Assembly (NCBI RefSeq): GCF_902167145.1
Contig: NC_050100.1
Coordinates: 216,870,081 to 216,934,080 of the forward strand
DNA from: Zea mays
Taxonomy: Eukaryota; Streptophyta; Magnoliopsida; Poales; Poaceae
DNA: 64,000 nt
Reading direction: 5' to 3'
Below are positions 59,526 to 64,000 of the stretch, piece by piece (position 1 is the stretch's first letter; each line of letters opens with the position of its first letter). Under the pieces are notes generated by a model. It was not told the origin of the DNA, ran no database searches, and was given only the letters and a program-made list of their open reading frames with translations. The position numbers and the translations under genes are program-made.

Positions 59526-61801
59526 TGAAGCGTCCCGATCCTTTGGGACTCAAATGTGATACAATTACTAGTCCCAAGAGGCTAGTAACCACATTCATTA
59601 CTTCAAATGGTTACAAAATCTGAATAATGTTATTACAATACTAGGGATACAAGCTCGAAAGTGAGCCGAAAAACATAAAGCGTAGTGGAAGATAAAATAG
59701 CCCAGGCCACAGGCAGAACTGGGTGAAGACACAGCCCCATCAATCAAGCATAGCAGAAAAGAAGTCTTCAGCTGCTGAAAAACATAAATAAATCTGGGTG
59801 AATACACTAGGTATTCCGCAAGCCCACCCGGCTCCCGTAAAGAGAAAGTGACCTATATAGTACATGCTTTATATGGTGGAGTTGAAGTCACTCATACTTT
59901 TTCATAGAAAGGCGGTACTCAATGTTTAGGGTTTTCCCAAGACAATAGAAGTAACACTTGCTTGACCACCACTGAGCTTCCCGCTCCCGTGGTACCATTT
60001 TCCTTCCAGAACATACACACGCATTTCCCTGTTCCCAGTTGTAGTAGAAACACTAATTGTCATACCATACCAGACTCGTCCATACCATTGGACACGGACT
60101 CTGCGCAGAGGGGTACACTTTACCCACTAGTCCGGCTCTGCGATCTCATGGCCAATGAGACCCGAATCCGAAACTCTTTCCTTCCTTGTACGTCCGAACC
60201 TTAACGGTTATACCGGAAGGAGTCAGGCCACCACCATGTCCAAACCGGACAAAACATTCCCCCTCCTTATCCTCCCGGTGCTACCCCAGCCTTCATAATC
60301 CTGGGGTGGGACCGTACGAGTTCAGATTGAGTGGCTGCCCACACAGCCTCGAGTGGTTGTACATTTTGAGAGTACAGGTAATGAAAGATGACAAACCGAT
60401 CCTTATATGAGAGGACGATCCTTCTGCTCACGCCTAAACCAGCTGAGCCAACACCTTAGGCCCTCCCCTAAACCAGGGAGTCCCTGATCATCCTACTTCA
60501 CCAGGTGATGAGGGTGAGTACCCTTCATCGCACTCTTTTGGAAAACATTTCACTTATACCCCTTTTTACTTGTCCCATATCTTTTAATCGAAGTAATAGT
60601 TAATGCGGGCTCTCTCATGCTTACCATGCAATTCGATTCCCATCCCATAATCCAGGTTTAGGCAGTGGTAGAGAGAAATAGGTAATTAATGCATCAAGGG
60701 AAAGATGGACTTGCCTTCGTCGAAGCTTTCCTGGCACAAAAGGGTAATCTTGGAGGGGTCGGGTTCCTGCCCTTCTTCCGGAGCTAAGAGTTCCGGAGGA
60801 TCGGATCCCTCTTCCGCTAATTAAACAAGACAATAACAATACATCAAACATAGTGACCTTTGTGGGGTGTGCAAATTATTATACTTTATTATCTTTGTGC
60901 CCTAATAATTTATTTAGACAATTTTTGGTGCATAAATTATTAGTATCTAAATATATATGTGAAAATGGGAAAGGAAAATAGGAAAAAGAAAAAAAGAAAA
61001 GGGATTCTCCACTTAACCGGGCCGGGGGGGATTTTGGCCCACAAGGCGTGCAGGCGAGGGCGCGGGCGCGCTTTGCGGCCCAAACGGCCCAGCAGCGAGG
61101 GGACGGTGGCGGGGACGGCGCCGTAGCGTGGGCCCACCAGCCAGGGAGAGAGGGGGGGCTGACGGGAATGGCGCTAACGCCGATTGGGACGGCTCGGGCA
61201 GGCTGAGGGGGGTGAGTGGTCGGCTCAAGCACAGTGGCGGGGTTGTCGCGGGGGCTGGCGGGCATTAATGGCGAGGCGACGAGGCGAGGGGCGCTCGGCG
61301 GCGATCGCGCCGGTGAGGGATGGGCGAGGGAGAAGGAGCTGACGGGTGGGGTCGGGCTGCCAGTGAGAGAGGTTCGCGCGAGGGAGAGAGTGGTGAGGTG
61401 CTGACAGGCGGGGCCCAGTGGTCAGGGGGCGGGAGCGGCGCGCGGGTTGGGCCGCCTGGGCCGGAAGAGAGGGGGGGAGCGGGCGCGCGGGAGCTGGGCT
61501 GGGATTCGGCCCAGCCGAGGGAGGGGAGAGGGTTTTTCCTTTTTCCTTTTCTTATTCTATTACTTTTTCTTTTTCTTTTCTACTTTTGTGACTTTTTGTT
61601 TCTTTTTCTCTTATCAAAATTTCTCTAAATGAACTTGGTGATAAATGTGGTCTATGTGAGGTGCTTCAAATCATTTTTAAGTGTATGCAAAAGATGGGGT
61701 GACCTAGGGGTAGGGTTAAGGGAGAAGAATAAAATGAAGGAGGGGGGAATTTGGGGGGGGGTTAGGGTTTCAAACCCGGGTTGGGATTTTGGGATGTTAC
61801 A
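59526..61801 (-). repeat. 3' LTR of the Tekay-like element
   Basis: 2276 bp with termini TGTAACATCCC and GGGACGCTTCA in element orientation. A GC-rich block at about 61020-61530 and adjoining T-rich tracts lie in the 5' (U3) half. Short ORFs inside it look accidental. Confidence 0.85.
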
Positions 61802-61836
61802 AACCTACCCCACTTAAAGGAATCTCACCCTCGAGA

Positions 61837-62853
61837 TTAGACTGGATTTGGGAAAAGATAAGGGTATTCCCTCCTCAAGAAGTCCTCACTCTCCCAGGTG
61901 GCTTCCTCTTCTCCTCTGCTCCACTGAACTTTACAGAGCTTTACTTCTGAGGTGCGGGTCTTTCTGACTGCTGAATCAAGAATCTTTACTGGTTTCTCAC
62001 GATATTGAAGATCTTTCTGAATCTGCACTGTCTCTTCTTCGAGGTGACTTTCTGGTGCTTGCAGGCATTTGCGGAGCTAGGATACGTGGAACACATTGTG
62101 GATGTCGGACATGGATTCTGGTAGTTCCAGGCGGTATGCTGCGGGTCCTACCTTGCCAATAATGGGATAGGGACCTACAAAACGTGGGGCTAGCTTCCCT
62201 TTGACTTGGAACCTCCTGACACCACGCATTGGAGAAACCTTGAGGTAGACGAAGTCTCCTTCCTCAAATCGGAGTTCCCTTCGCCTGTTGTCTGCGTAAC
62301 TCTTCTGTCGACTTTGAGCTTCAAGCAACCTTCTGCGGATCAGTGCAACTTTCTGTTCTGCCTCTTTGACAAAGGCGGGTCCTTCTAGTGCCTTTTCCCC
62401 TACGTTGGACCACATGAGAGGGGTCTGGCATTTCCGTCCATACAGGGCTTCGAATGGTGACATCTTGATGCTGGACTGATAGCTATTGTTGTAGGAGAAC
62501 TCTGCGTAGGGTAGACTGGACTCCCAACTTCTATCAAAAGCTAATACACATGCTCTTAACAGATCTTCAAGGACTTTGTTGACCCTTTCTGTCTGCCCAT
62601 CTGTCTGAGGGTGGTATGCGGTACAGAAATCTAGCTTGGTGACCATAGCTTTCTGAAGGCTTGTCCAGAATTTGGATGTGAACTGGGTTCCTCTGTCTGA
62701 CACTATCTTCCTTGGGATGCCGTGGAGTCTGACTATCTCTTTGAGGTAAATCCGGGCAAGTGTGGCTCCTCCAAAGGTAGTTTTCACTGGAATGAAATGG
62801 GCTACCTTGGTGAGGCGATCTATTATTACCCAGATGGAGTCATTCCCTTTCTG
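61837..62853 (-). pseudogene. pol: chromovirus integrase core and chromodomain, with one nonsense codon
   Basis: In reading order: [13 protein letters not shown], the integrase core with IVSDRGTQFTS and TAYHPQTDGQTERVN, the GPY-like segment FVGPYPIIGKVGPAAYRL, and HNVFHVS. A TAG at 62077-62079 then interrupts the frame. It resumes in frame through a chromodomain-like end, VKILDSAVRKTRTSEVKLCKV to TWESEDFLRREYPYLF, stopping at 61837. The integrase zinc finger is missing (see the junction near 62850). Confidence 0.87.
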
Positions 62854-64000
62854 CGGTTAAGATATGCCCAAGGAAGGCTATCTTTTCCAACCAGAATTCA
62901 CATTTACTGAGTTTGGCATAAAGTTGGTGTGCTCTGAGTTTTCCAAGGACGATCCGAAGGTGACACTTATGGTCTTCGCGGTTCTTGGAGTAAATAAGGA
63001 TGTCGTCGATGAAGACTACGACAAACTTATCTAACTCTTCCATAAACACTTTATTCATGAGGTTCATGAAAAAGGCGGGTGCGTTTGTCAGTCCGAACGA
63101 CATTACCGTGAATTCATATTGCCCATACCCGGTGACAAATGCAGTCTTTTGGATGTCCGCTTTCTTGATCCTCAATTGGTGGTAACCAGACCTTAGGTCT
63201 ATCTTGGAGAAGTACTTGGCTCCTTGAAGCTGATCGAAGAGGTCGTCAATCCGAGGAAGTGGGTACTTGTTCTTGATGGTAACTTCATTTAACGATCGGT
63301 AATCAATGCACATTCTCATGCTTCCATCCTTCTTGGAGACAAACAAGACTGGTGCTCCCCAAGGTGATGAGCTGGGGCGAATGTACCCTTTTTGCTGAAG
63401 ATCTGAGATTTGAAGCTTCAGTTCTACTAACTCGGTTGGAGCCATGCGGTATGGTCTCTTTGCGATGGGTGCTGTTCCAGGGATCAGATCTATGTAGAAC
63501 TCCACTTCTCTTTCTGGTGGCATTCCTGGCAATTCTTCTGGAAATACGTGAATGAATTCTTCCACTACTGATATACTCTCCGTTGTTAGATTGAACATCA
63601 TTGGGTCACTGGCGGGTGGCTGTGCCTGGCAAGAGACTGACTTTCCCTGCTAGTCGGTGAGGAGGACTGTCTTGTCTGCGCAACTGATGATGCCTTTGTG
63701 TTTAGTTAGCCAATCCATCCCTAGGATTACATCAATTCCCTTGGATGGCAAGACGGTTAAGTCTGCCAGGAATACTACCCCCACTTAAAAGGATTCTGAC
63801 TTGGGAACATTTTAGCTGGCATAGGAGGTCGGACCCTGGGGTTCGGGTGACCAAAGGAATCTCTAGGGGAGTAGAGGGAATGCCATATTTTTCCACAAAG
63901 CTAGTGGCTATGAAAGAGTGGGATGCTCCAGAATCGAAAAGTACGGTAGCGGGCGTAAATTCAACAAGGAACTCACCGAGCACTACTCCCGGAGCCTGCT
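62840..64000 (-). pseudogene. pol: chromovirus protease and reverse transcriptase, broken
   Basis: Protease has VLFDSGASHSFIATSF (about 63900-63945), then a frameshift near 63780 in a run of C residues. The following stretch (ILGMDWLTKHKGIISC in another frame) meets a TAG near 63650. RT follows from about 63601 with [12 protein letters not shown] and the catalytic FIDDILIYS, ending at FLGHILTAE. There it joins the middle of integrase near 62850, with RNase H and the integrase zinc finger deleted. Not functional. Confidence 0.87.

Larger units (their letters stand above)
59526..64000 (-). mobile_element. Tekay/Del-like Ty3/gypsy chromovirus, 3' LTR and degenerate pol
   Basis: In element orientation: protease, RT, integrase, chromodomain, polypurine tract (about 61802-61815), 3' LTR (61801-59526). 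The LTR begins TGTAACATCCCAAAA, a start common to Tekay/Del-type plant elements. Gag and the 5' LTR lie right of the window. Confidence 0.85.

Noticed and set aside
1..64000. tRNA, rRNA or snoRNA genes
   Set aside because: No cloverleaf or conserved rRNA segments were recognised; Met-tRNA-like stretches are retrotransposon primer sites.

Overview
The window looks like a chromosome segment of a large, repeat-rich grass genome, most likely maize (Zea mays) or a close relative. The reasons are the Sirevirus-type Ty1/copia elements with arrays of CACCGGAC-N-GTCCGGTG palindromes in their LTRs, GC-rich grass-type coding exons with GT-AG introns, and a genic island enclosed by nested LTR retrotransposons. 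Family names rest on motif recognition only; no database search was possible.

Layout. (1) 1-15325: the 3' part of an env-class Sirevirus on the + strand (pol, env-like ORF, 3' LTR). Its env-like ORF is split by a complete, young, minus-strand Ty3/gypsy chromovirus at 5107-12246 with 1234-bp LTRs and a GCCCG target duplication. (2) 15326-16603: the 3' part of a gypsy LTR into which that Sirevirus inserted. (3) 16604-37374: a genic island. It carries a six-exon RRM RNA-binding protein gene (+, CDS 24941-30395) and a two-exon EPF-like secreted cysteine-rich peptide gene (-, CDS 32658-33106), arranged convergently. Between them lies a broken C-terminal fragment of a UDP-glycosyltransferase. About ten short terminal-inverted-repeat elements are scattered through introns and flanks. 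(4) 37375-39182: a second LTR of the same gypsy family as (2), in opposite orientation. (5) 39183-59525: a rearranged cluster of three Ji/Opie-type Sirevirus copies. One is on the minus strand (39183-47340). Head to head with it, separated by about 30 bp of scrambled sequence, are two plus-strand copies that share one LTR (47369-59525). (6) 59526-64000: the 3' LTR and degenerate pol of a minus-strand Tekay/Del-like chromovirus, nested in the last Sirevirus copy.

Only the RRM gene and the EPF-like gene look like functional host genes. The chromovirus at 5107-12246 has an uninterrupted ORF but lacks the integrase core, so it probably moved using integrase from elsewhere. The most interesting structure is the near-continuous inverted repeat of Sirevirus gag-pol (about 41.3-53.0 kb). 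If transcribed through, it would give a long hairpin RNA and could be a source of silencing small RNAs against this family. No tRNA, rRNA or CRISPR-like feature was found, and I found no convincing wholly new gene system.
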